The notes beneath the pieces were generated by a model. The model was not told the DNA's origin. It did not search any database and worked only from the letters and a program-made list of their open reading frames with translations. A program made the position numbers and the translations under genes. A DNA stretch of 64,000 nt from Archivesica marissinica (taxonomy: Eukaryota > Mollusca > Bivalvia > Venerida > Vesicomyidae). The stretch spans positions 35,582,670-35,646,669 of the forward strand of contig CM026394.1 in NCBI GenBank assembly GCA_014843695.1, in the 5' to 3' direction. Shown here piece by piece: positions 11,015 through 20,543 of the stretch; the first letter of the stretch is position 1, and every line of letters starts with the position of its first letter.

Positions 11015-11183
11015 GAGTCAAACCTGTGATAGTGGTCACCTCTATTATGCAGCCAACCTGTATTAAGTGGCCAGTGTCCAGATTCAAACTATGCTGTTTT
11101 ATTTACCCTCTATTAAGTAGCCACCTGTGCTAAGCAGCCATTTTTGTGACTCCCTTGGCTAGCTGCTTAAGACAGGTTTGACT
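11015..11183 (-). mobile_element. M5 MITE, copy 2, inverted to copy 1
   Basis: gagtcaaacctgtgatagtg to taagacaggtttgact, separated from copy 1 by a (TA)n run. Together the pair forms a large inverted repeat. Confidence 0.75.
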
Positions 11184-11484
11184 AATAAAATAGTACATAA
11201 TCATGGCTGCTATATCATGGCTGTTATATCATGGCTGCTATACCATGGACGAATAATATGTCTAGAAAGAAAGAAAGAAAGAAAACAACACTTTGGGAAT
11301 TAGAAAAGATAGCTGATACAGGGAGGTAGTGAGGGGGCTGCGGGGGCTGCGGACAGAAGGGTATTTTAATAGTAGCCAGCTGCTTGATAATTTCACCTCA
11401 AAATAATACGATCTTAGTGCAATTTCAAATCAAAAATAAATACCAGTTTTTAATTAATCTTGCCCCAAAATAATTGTGTGTTTT

Positions 11485-11600
11485 GCGTTTATTTATCGTC
11501 GCTACCGGTTGTCCGCATGAGCGACACATCCTGAAGAGATTAGTCATTTTAGATTTTAGGAGGATAGTGCACCCCAAAATAATGGGATCTTAGTGCAATT
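11485..11600 (-). mobile_element. SINE-B tail fragment
   Basis: gcgtttatttatcgtcgcta and gaagagattagtcattttag only. Confidence 0.5.
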
Positions 11601-11619
11601 TCAAATCTATGCTGGTTTT

Positions 11620-11765
11620 AAGTCCGCCTCCGTTGTCGAGTGGTTACGGTCGCTGACTTGTATACCACTGTAACCTATCATCACAGGAAAGGTGTTGTTA
11701 GGTAAGCTACCCGCCGGCGATATAGCCCAAAATGGTGTAAAACCCGAAATATAACATAAGATAAT
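11620..11765 (+). mobile_element. SINE-A, internally deleted
   Basis: Head ccgcctccgttgtcgagtgg to taacctatcatcaca, then a jump straight to ggaaaggtgttgttaggtaa. The B-box and middle are gone. Confidence 0.7.
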
Positions 11766-12009
11766 GTTGGTTTTAATGAATGCATAAAGCAGCTCGCTCC
11801 CGTTGCATGATTCATGAACTCTGGGATTTAAAACATGCAGCATGCATGAGCAGCATGACCAATATTGTCAGGAATTAATTGTAAAGACCACTTAAAGCAG
11901 ACGGAAACTTGAGATTCCAGACAATTGATTAAGCCTCCAAAATGCATGAATTTCCACTCAGTGTGTGTCATGGCTTCCCCAGCCTCTTCAAGAGCTAAAA
12001 CATACCAGC

Positions 12010-12375
12010 GTTTGAATTTCAAAATGTCCGAAATACAGCGATTGAATTTCTAAATGTCCTAAATACAGCGTATCAATTTCTAAATATCCAAAATACAACG
12101 TTTCAATTTCTAAATGTCCAAAATACAGCGTTTCAATTTCTAAATGTCCAAAATACAGCGTTTCAATTTCTAAATGTCCAAAATACAGCGTTTAAATTTC
12201 TAAATATCCAAAATACAGTGTTTCAATTTCTAAATGTCCAAAATACAGCGTTTCAATTTCTAAATATCCAAAATACAACGTTTCAATTTCTAAATGTCCA
12301 AAATACAGCGTTTCAATTTCTAAATGTCCAAAATACAGCGTTTCAATTTCTAAATGTCCAAAATACAGTGTTTGA
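12010..12375. repeat. 30-bp minisatellite, about 12 copies
   Basis: Unit caatttctaaatgtccaaaa plus tacagcgttt; point variants a/g and c/t only. Confidence 0.93.
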
Positions 12376-12753
12376 ATTTCTCCAGGGAGTTGCGTTTCTT
12401 CAAATGGAAAACTAAAACTACAATTCTTCATCAACTTTATCCCAGTGTTGTGCAATGTTTTTAGTGATTCTGTAAATAAATATTCATAAAGGGAGGTAAT
12501 CTTCAAATATGAATTTCACAGAACTATTGAAAAATGGAATTTAAAAGTTTAAAATTTAAACAGTCGTACTTCCTAATCATCTGCACCATATCATATATTA
12601 TTCTGTGCAGCACATTCTAAGTATCACTCCATAAAATGTGAGTTCTTGACAAATGGTAACTATGAGTTGACCGTCGTACAGTCTGGGCTAGTGAAAATTG
12701 AAAGCTGCACATTCCAAGTAAACGTTCCTTGCAATATCTTTGTGCAATACATT

Positions 12754-12999
12754 TTAACCCTTTCAACCCCACAGGCATCTAAATAGGCTTATGAAAAGTG
12801 TAGATCCAGATGAGCCGGCTCGTAATGAGCCGTCTCATCAGGATCTGCACTTTTTTGCCAGTAATAATTATTACTATTTTTAGATAAAATTACCCATTTT
12901 GATAAATGAACTGGTCCAAATGTAATTTTCTTATTAATTTATTGGTCTAAAAATATCATGGACCAGTCCATGTCAGTTACTTGGGGTTGAAAGGGTTAA
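12754..12999 (+). mobile_element. M1 hairpin MITE, copy 6
   Basis: Full-length, TTAA at both ends, with the loop version gctcgtaatgagc in the central hairpin. Confidence 0.8.
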
Positions 13000-13049
13000 G
13001 TAAGAACATTATGAACCTCTTCATTTAATTGTATCATTTTATTAGTTTA

Positions 13050-13280
13050 TACAAAATTTATTTTAGCTCGATTGCGAAACAAATTCTTTCAACTTATATT
13101 ATTAATCAATCGCGAGACCTCATTCCTGATGGAATCCATTGCCATGAAGGAGAGAGAAGAGGCAATGTGGAATTTAAATGCCTTGCCTAAGGGCACAATT
13201 GTAACGGCTCCAGCGGGACTCGAACTCCGGACCATTTCGCACCTGAAACGAATGTGCATCCACTGTGCTATCATTATATT
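13050..13280 (-). mobile_element. SINE-E, reverse copy
   Basis: aatttattttagctcgattg; tcattcctgatggaatccat; gcgggactcgaactccggac (B-box complement). Two overlapping ORFs here are SINE-derived. Confidence 0.7.
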
Positions 13281-13535
13281 AGGGATCCCTGTGTCTGTCT
13301 GCGCCACTGTATGCGCCAATTGAAAACATCTGGAGCCAATTTCATAATCTTGTAGCAACTAAGAGCCATAGAGTACACAGATACATATTTGATTCCATGT
13401 ATTAAACAAAACATGTTGAAGCATGTTTTTTTAAAAAGTTGCGCCAAATATTTTTTGGCCAATTCACAAAATTTAGCGCCAGTATTAGTTTTTTTGTCAT
13501 AATTTGCGCTATTGGTAACCGTCAGTGGGAACCCT
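13281..13535 (-). mobile_element. M7 MITE (AGGGTTCCC ends)
   Basis: agggatccctgtgtctgtct to gtaaccgtcagtgggaaccct. Shares with the other copies the segments gcgccaat.., ggagccaattt, and gcgccattggc-like ends. Confidence 0.6.
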
Positions 13536-13839
13536 ATACATTGTTTTAACCTTAAAAAATTGAGCAATTTTCTTTCTATTTTATGCACTGATGCGGATGC
13601 TTCTTGATGCTTTGTAATCTCCGAACGCAGCCATACAATGAATGAAATGAACGACGCTAGGATTGTAATCTGACCAAATTGGCATGATATTTAATAATTA
13701 ATCTCTAGATAATGCATTGAATATTGCATCAGGAAATGTTGCTTATTGATCAGTCTGTCACAGATGCTATATTTCATTGGGTCGGCGGCACATCTGTTCA
13801 GTTTTTGGAAGCTTTGTTGCTTATACCATATCCCGGCAT

Positions 13840-14330
13840 TACCGGTTTCCGGCAATGCAGTACATTTACAATTTTTATGCGAATTTATGATTTAGGCTGA
13901 GCTTCATGGGTCCCATATTTGTTAGTTACATTTCAGTGGAGGTCTAATCTGGATTTGAATGTGTCGAGCGAGTTTGCAGAAACTACCTTCTGGCAGGTCA
14001 TTCCAGGAATTCATGATTCTAATGTTGAAATAGTTTTGAAGTATCAGTAGTCATTTGTGGAGAGTTGGTTTATACAATTTCCTGGAATTTTCTGTCGTTG
14101 CTGAGATATTTGATCTTTTGAAATAGTTATCAGAGTTTATTTGATGCTTTGTTCCTAATAGAATTTTGAATGTTTCAATTAAGTACCGTCATACGTGCGT
14201 GCCTCTATTTCAAACTTAGCATGTTTAAACTAGTTAATCGTTCTATATAAGCAAGGTTTCTTAATTCTGGAACAAGACTAGGAGTATATTTCTGAACTCT
14301 TTCCAAACAGTCAATATCCTTTGACTCGTA
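13840..14330 (-). pseudogene. decayed non-LTR (LINE) reverse transcriptase C-terminus
   Basis: Read on the minus strand from 14330, the sequence gives KDIDCLERVQKYTPSLVPEL and RNLAYIERL..LN, then, after stops and frameshifts, FNIRIMNSWNDLPEG and VVSANSLDTFKSRLD. These are the hallmarks of the thumb/C-terminal part of CR1/jockey-like reverse transcriptases (LERVQRRATK.., NxWNxLPE, FKxxLD). At least two frameshifts and several stops show that it is dead. The copy is cut on its upstream side at the 'KDI' codons, where a 16-bp tandem array begins. Confidence 0.8.
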
Positions 14331-14706
14331 TATCCTTTGACTCGTATATCCTTTGACTCGTATATCCTTTGACTCGTATATCCTTTGACTCGTATATCAT
14401 TTGACTCGTATATCATTTGACTCGTATATCATTTGACTCGTATATCCTTTGACTCGTATATCCTTTGACTCGTATATCATTTGACTCGTATATCCTTTGA
14501 CTCGTATATCTTTGACTCGTATATCATTTGACTCGTATATCCTTTGACTCGTATATCCTTTGACTCGTATATCCTTTGACTCGTATATCATTTGACTCGT
14601 ATATCATTTGACTCGTATATCCTTTGACTCGTATATCATTTGACTCGTATATCCTTTGACTCGTATATCATTTGACTCGTATATCCTTTGACTCGTATAT
14701 CATTTG
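14311..14706. repeat. 16-bp minisatellite, about 25 copies, in LINE remnant
   Basis: Unit tatcctttgactcgta, with a catttgactcg variant. On the minus strand the unit starts with the gtcaaaggatat (V-K-D-I) codons of the adjacent reverse-transcriptase fragment. Confidence 0.95.
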
Positions 14707-15104
14707 AATGTTCATACACTGCAATCAATTTTAAGCGACTGAATAATTGAGCAAATTTATACCTTTCATTCATGAAAATCTCTAATAAAATTAATTGTGT
14801 TTACTTTCTGAGAAACGAAGATAAAATGGCGGAAACTCGCTCCCAGTAATGCGGAATGACGTGACCAGTTTTCGCCTAACGGTGGAAATTGCCTACAGCG
14901 TGAGCAAAAGTATGTAAATAACAATTTTTTTAAGTAAAACAATATAAATATGGAACACTAACTTTAATAACAGGCTTAAATGTAACATTTTCAGTCTACA
15001 TTCATTTTATTTTACCAAATTGTGTAATATTGCATCTACAACACTAACATTTAGTTTGACTTAGGACATCCCATGTCTGCTTTACACACCATGCGCATAA
15101 AAGA
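14707..15104. other. unassigned
   Basis: No continuation of the LINE reverse transcriptase upstream of the 16-bp array could be seen. Confidence 0.5.
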
Positions 15105-15205
15105 AGAACCAGAGGAAAATCTAAAATAACTAATCTCTTAAGGAGGCGTTGCTCAAATGGGAAACCGGTAACTAGTGACGATAAATAAACGCAAAAGACA
15201 CAAAC
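15105..15205 (+). mobile_element. SINE-B tail fragment
   Basis: taactaatctcttaaggagg and ggtaactagtgacgataaat match the SINE-B 3' end. Confidence 0.5.
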
Positions 15206-15597
15206 ATGAGACCTCGGTTTATATGACTCACTGTTGTTATTCAGGTGCTTCATTGGAAGATGTCACCCATCCCATAAATTAAAAAAACCATTTTGTTTGA
15301 AGGACTGCATATTTAGAATTGTCATGGTCATTATTTATAGTTTTTTCTGTTATATTGTTCCATTGTTCTGGATATCTCTACCCAAATAATGATCATATCT
15401 CGACATTAAATATATATATAATGTCCTGTTCAAGTGTTTGTAAAATGTGTGTTTTAGTGCAATTTTCCTTAGGATGCACTAAAGTTTGCATGTGTTGCAT
15501 TGCTTAAGTACTTTATAACCTATATTCATCTTCCTATAGTCATTACTTGACACTTTAACTTTTACAGCGGATTGATGTTCTCATTGTTCCCAAGCTC

Positions 15598-15890
15598 AGT
15601 GTGTGTGTTTTACGTTTATTTATCGTCGCTACCGCTTGCCCATATGAGCGACGCCTCCTGAAGAGATTAGTCATTTTAGATTTTTGGAGGATAGTGCATG
15701 ATACAGACAGAGACCCATTCAAGAGTCTCCTCTGGTTCTTATACGTGCACAGTGCAAAGCACCGACATGAGACCTCGGGTTAACGTCCCATCTGAAAGAC
15801 TGTTCAGAACTAATTAATTCACCCTCTATAAATAAAGAAATCTATCTCTGAAGAGATTAGTCATTTTAGATTTTTGGAGGATACGAGCTG
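15598..15890 (-). mobile_element. SINE-B tail and body, rearranged
   Basis: tttatcgtcgctaccgcttg, tgaagagattagtcatttta and cgacatgagacctcgggtta, then a second gaagagattagtcattttag at 15850. Confidence 0.6.
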
Positions 15891-15946
15891 GCTCATCTGG
15901 ATCTACACTTTTTGTAAGTCTATTTAGAGTTCTGTAGGGTTGAAAG

Positions 15947-16173
15947 CAGGGTTCCCTCTGTCTGAATGTTTGTCTGCGCCACTTCTGTCGCCAATTTAAA
16001 AAAATTGAGCCATATGGTTCACAAATAAATATTTGAAGCCATACATTTTGACATGTGCCCAAAAAAATAATAAGAAAATATAAAAAAATATTTTCGCCAT
16101 TTCACAATATTTAGCATCAATATTTGTTTTTTGTCGCAATTGGCGCCATTGGCGACCGACAGCGGGAACCCTA
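15947..16173 (-). mobile_element. M7 MITE inserted at the end of an M1 fragment
   Basis: CAGGGTTCCC..GGGAACCCTA. The left flank gggttgaaag and the right flank tgaaagtattaa together resemble the M1 end gttgaaagggttaa with TGAAAG duplicated, suggesting a 6-8 bp target duplication (hAT-like, inference). Confidence 0.6.
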
Positions 16174-16187
16174 TGAAAGTATTAATG

Positions 16188-16217
16188 GAAGTGACCACTA
16201 ACACAGGTTTGACTGTA
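16188..16217 (+). mobile_element. M5 end fragment
   Basis: gtgaccactaacacaggttt followed by gactgta matches the M5 end only. Confidence 0.5.
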
Positions 16218-16411
16218 ATCGTTTATAGTACATTTTCAATAAAATGCAAATATGATTTCTTGTAAAAATTCTTGCTACACAAATACAGCACCGGAAACTA
16301 TTTTCCTAATACATTTGCCTGTATTTATTTAGCACTGTTGCCAAAGCTACACTCACATTAGGAGCATTTCCTGCAACAAACTCACCTATTTATTCATTAT
16401 TCAACATTTAC

Positions 16412-16645
16412 TTGTCCGATTACCTTAGTGGTTAGCATGCTTGCTTCTCACCAATGTAACCCGAGTTCGATCCTCGTACCGGAAAGTATGTGAGATGGTA
16501 CGGTGGTCGCCAGATCGGACAGGTGGGTTTTCTCCAGGTACTCTGGTTTCCTCCCACACAAATGAAAACATATACGCTTTCATCTGCGCCAACGAGAGTG
16601 ATTGATATAAGTTGTTAAAGCTTGTTTCGCAATCGATTGAACATT
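16412..16645 (+). mobile_element. SINE-C, complete
   Basis: Head ttagtggttagcatgcttgc with B-box GAGTTCGATCCTC. Body ggttttctccaggtactctg and tttcctcccacacaaatg. Tail ataagttgttaaagcttgtt, then ttcgcaatcg. Confidence 0.75.
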
Positions 16646-17109
16646 TACTTATTGAAAATAATCGTACAAATAAAACATTTACTTCATTGTATATTGAGAT
16701 TAAAAGTAATAGCCAGTTTGATTAATTGAATCATTAATAGCATTAATAGTTGATTGTTGAGTGTAAATCAATATACACAACAGTGATCTGTTGTAGATCT
16801 ATGTTACCATGTTAGATCAGGGTTAATGTTTGTCTATCTGGTGCTCCCAGAGCCATTTAACCATTTATGGCATTGCTCAGAGAGCATTGTGACTCATCAT
16901 CTCTTGCTATTTTTTCCAATACAAGAGAGAACTAAGGAACAGGATATTCAGTGCATTACAACTAAACCCAAGTTAGTGCCATGTAAAATTGATTCTTTGT
17001 AGCCGAGGGTATAATATTTCGCATTTAAGTGGCATTTTTCAGAAAATATGTTTTGTATGCAGATAAATGGTAAGAATCTGAATGTTTGAATTATTACAAC
17101 TCGGTAGAA

Positions 17110-17235
17110 TCACAGGAACTTGAAATGTTATCCATAAGCCACCAAAGATAACGTACCTCTATCCTAGGACACCCCCCTCTATTTTTTAATATGAGACCTT
17201 TGGTGGCTTATGGATAAAATTTCAAGTTCCTGTGG
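17110..17235. repeat. 38-bp inverted repeat with 50-bp loop
   Basis: Arms 17110-17147 and 17198-17235 (caggaacttgaaatgttatc..ccataagccaccaaag) pair with about 2 mismatches. Not part of any repeat family recognised here. Confidence 0.9.
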
Positions 17236-17271
17236 TAGAATTAAGAAACAGTCACTAAGTATTAACTAAAT

Positions 17272-17289
17272 GGGGGGGGGGGGGGGGGG
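17272..17289. repeat. poly-G tract (18)
   Basis: Uninterrupted G run. Similar runs lie at 26506-26530 (25), 27205-27222 (18) and 38571-38588 (18), with shorter ones at 34848 and 47334. Confidence 0.9.
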
Positions 17290-17336
17290 AGAGAGTAAAG
17301 AGTCTCTTGCAATAATTATGTGGATATATATCTTTA

Positions 17337-18905
17337 AATTAACCCTTTCGACACTACAGACCCCTCTAAATCTCTAAATTAACCCTTTCGACACTACAGA
17401 CCCCTCTAAATCTCTAAATTAACCCTTTCGACACTACAGACCCCTCTAAATCTCTAAATTAACCCTTTCGACACTACAGACCCCTCTAAATCTCTAAATT
17501 ACCCTTTCGACACTACAGACCCCTCTAAATCTCTAAATTAACCCTTTCGGCACTACAGACCCCTCTAAATCTCTAAATTAACCCTTTCGACACTACAGAC
17601 CCCTCTAAATCTCTAAATTAACCCTTTCGACACTACAGACCCCTCTAATTCTCTAAATTAACCCTTTCGACACTACAGACCCCTCTAAATCTCTAAATTA
17701 ACCCTTTCAACACTACAGACCCCTCTAATTCTCTAAATTAACCCTTTCAACACTACAGACCCCTCTAATTCTCTAAATTAACCCTTTCAACACTACAGAC
17801 CCCTCTAATTCTCTAAATTAACCCTTTCAACACTACAGACCCCTCTAAATCTCTAAATTAACCCTTTCAACACTACAGACCCCTCTAAATCTTTAAATTA
17901 ACCCTTTCAACACTACAGACCCCTCTAAATTAACCCTTTCAACACTACAGACCCCTCTAATCTCTAAATTAACCCTTTCAACACTACAGACCCCTCTAAA
18001 TCTCTAAATTAACCCTTTCAACACTACAGACCCCTCTAAATCTCTAAATTAACCCTTTTGACACTACAGACCCCTCTAATTCTCTAAATTAACCCTTTCG
18101 ACACTACAGACCCCTCTAAATCTCTAAATTAACCCTTTCGACACTACAGACCCCTCTAAATCTCTAAATTAACCCTTTCGACACTACAGACCCCTCTAAA
18201 TCTCTAAATTAACCCTTTCGACACTACAGACCCCTCTAAATCTCTAAATTAACCCTTTCAACACTACAGACCCCTCTAAATTAACCCTTTCGACACTACA
18301 GACCCCTCTAAATCTCTAAATTAACCCTTTCGACACTACAGACCCCTCTAAATCTCTAAATTAACCCTTTCGACACTACAGACCCCTCTAATTCTCTAAA
18401 TTAACCCTTTCGACACTACAGACCCCTCTAATTCTCTAAATTAACCCTTTCGACACTACAGACCCCTCTAATTCTCTAAATTAACCCTTTCGACACTACA
18501 GACCCCTCTAATTCTCTAAATTAACCCTTTCGACACTACATACCCCTCTAATTCTCTAAATTAACCCTTCGACACTACAGACCCCTGTAATTCTCTAAAT
18601 TAACCCTTTCGACACTACAGACCCTCTAATTCTCTAAATTAACCCTTTCGACACTACAGACCCCTCTAATTCTCTAAATTAACCCTTTCGACACTACAGA
18701 CCCCTCTAAATCTCTAAATTAACCCTTTCAACACTACAGACCCCTCTAAATCTCTAAATTAACCCTTTCAACACTACAGACCCTTCTAAATCTCTAAATT
18801 AACCCTTTCAAAACTACAGACCCCTCTAAATCTCTAAATTAACCCTTTCAACACTACAGACCCCTCTAATTCTCTAAATTAACCCTTTCAACACTACAGA
18901 CCCCT
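17337..18905. repeat. 40-bp minisatellite, about 39 copies, derived from M1 start
   Basis: Unit ttaaccctttcgacactaca plus gacccctctaaatctctaaa. The first about 29 bp equal the M1 terminus including TTAA. It ends by running into M1 copy 7. Confidence 0.95.
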
Positions 18906-19112
18906 CTAAATAGGCTTACAAAAAGTGTAGATCCAGATACCGGCTCATCATGAGCCATCTCATCAGGATCTGCACTTTTTGCCAGTAATATCACTATTTT
19001 TAGACAAAATTACCCATTTTGATAAATGAACTGGTCTAATTCTAATTTTCTTATTAATCTATTGGTCTAAAAATATCATGCACCAGTCCATGTCAATTAC
19101 TTGTTGTTGAAT
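18879..19112 (+). mobile_element. M1 hairpin MITE, copy 7, fused to the 40-bp array
   Basis: Its first about 29 bp are the last unit of the 40-bp array upstream. The central hairpin and 3' half follow, then the end gttgttgaatg runs into gcaccagacc without the closing TTAA. Confidence 0.75.
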
Positions 19113-19375
19113 GCACCAGACCATATCAGTTGATCATTTTGTAATTGATGCTTATTTGCAATAATGAATTGTTATTGGTTTAACATTTTTAAATGCCATA
19201 TTTATTTTTGGAAACAAATTCTCTAACACAGAAATATATGGGAATATTATCCCAAAATAAAATAATTTTGGTAACAGAGCCAAAGGTAAAGTAACTTACA
19301 ACACATGAAGTTTATGATGTTTAAGCATTCAAATATATCTAATGTTTATTATAAGCTTTATTGTTTTATTTTCAG

Positions 19376-19442
19376 TGGTTTGTTCTCCGCGGGTATTCAA
19401 GCAAAGCACTTCGAGGACCAGCAGTCTCAAATCATAGATAAG
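19376..19442 (+). CDS. ADAM exon 1 of those visible (prodomain)
   Basis: Preceded by a pyrimidine-rich acceptor (ttgttttattttcag) and followed by gtaggc. It opens with one base that completes a codon from an unseen upstream exon, then 22 codons reading GLFSAGIQAKHFEDQQSQ and ending IIDK. In ADAM prodomains the stretch before the HCYYHG-type motif has this character (a leucine/serine patch, then a basic-aromatic 'H[FY]E' segment). The phase-0 donor joins directly to TVENCYYHG of the next exon, which supports the call. The short exon alone would not be recognisable. The donor lies at the first base of a 65-bp tandem array. Confidence 0.72.
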
Positions 19443-19767
19443 GTAGGCATGTTCTGTATAGGGTACACCAATTACTGTCAAACCCTCTCTTAAGCAGCCA
19501 GTCAATGGTAGGCATGTTCCGTATAGGGTACACCAATTACTGTCAAACCCTCTCTTTAGCATCCAGTCAATGGTAGGCATGTTCCGTATAGGGTATACCA
19601 ATTACTGTCAAACCCTCTCTTTAGCAGCCAGTCAATGGTAGGCATGTTCTGTATAGGGTATACCAATTACTGTCAAACCCTCTCTTTAACATCCAGTCAA
19701 TGGTAGGCATGTTCCGTATAGGGTATACCAATTACTGTCAAACCCTCTCTTTAGCATCCAGTCAATG
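19443..19767. repeat. 65-bp tandem array, 5 copies, starting at the exon 1 donor
   Basis: Unit begins gtaggcatgttccgtatagg and includes tactgtcaaaccctctcttt, an M5-like end. Copies start at 19443, 19508, 19573, 19638 and 19703. Confidence 0.92.
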
Positions 19768-20354
19768 GAAGACCAGAAAGCAGCTGTTTAGAGCAGATGC
19801 AAGGTTCCTGCTGTCGATCACCAATAGCGCCAACTTTTTTCCTCATTATTGTTGGCATCACATGTTTTGTCCATAATTGACAAATGTGGACATAATCCCC
19901 CATATAATACCCCAGAAACCCTAAAACTAACCCTATCAGGAAACCAAACCCTAGCCATATATAACCCAGTCACTAGATGGGAAGGGGGGATTTGTCCTGT
20001 GCTTAAAAAAACATGTCATTTTATGTCCGTATCCCATAAATAATAAGGATTAAACAAGTCAGAAACTGGGATCATTCTGTACTTCGGCTGCACTTGTGTT
20101 CCCCTTTCATACCACCCCCAGACTCCACCATCCAAACTAGGGTAACATGGGCGTCCGGTCAAATGATAATTGTAATTAAATTACATACACTACATGATTG
20201 TGGAGTATCTCTATTCTAGGGGGCTGTCCCCTTTGAGAGGTTCAAATTAATGAGTGATGTTTATCACGATCTTTTTGATTATCTATATTCCAGGTTTTAT
20301 GTAATTTGTACTGATATCAACTCTAGCAAAATGCACATGGATTCAAATATTTAT
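19768..20354. other. intron 1, unassigned
   Basis: Mixed sequence with a C-rich stretch (ccctaaaactaaccctatca) near 19918; no exon found. Confidence 0.45.
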
Positions 20355-20478
20355 CTGTGAACTAACTGTATTGGCTGTTATTTGGCTCCAAGATTTTCAA
20401 ATTGGCTCCAATTGTTTTCAATTCGTGAAAGAGGTGGCACAGACAAAATTCAGACAGAGGGAACTCTGGGATGGCTGC
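20355..20478 (+). mobile_element. M7 MITE fragment
   Basis: tggctccaagattttcaaat, ttcaattcgtgaaagaggtg and cagacagagggaactc match the M7 half seen at 39480-39575. Confidence 0.5.
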
Positions 20479-20543
20479 ATAAACGATGCCAATTATGTCA
20501 TAACATGCAAGATACAGAATCTGGGAGTTGTTTGCTTAAACAT

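Noticed and set aside
13072..13358. Two overlapping ORFs of 83-89 codons as a gene
   Set aside because: Both lie over SINE-E and M7 sequence.
17337..18905. Interstitial telomere repeat (taaccct-like)
   Set aside because: The unit is 40 bp and matches the M1 terminus; taaccc occurs once per unit only.
1..19375. Upstream ADAM exons (signal peptide, early prodomain)
   Set aside because: Searched by eye for a signal-peptide-like or F-x-L-x-L-x-x-N exon ending in phase 2 and found none convincing; not reported.
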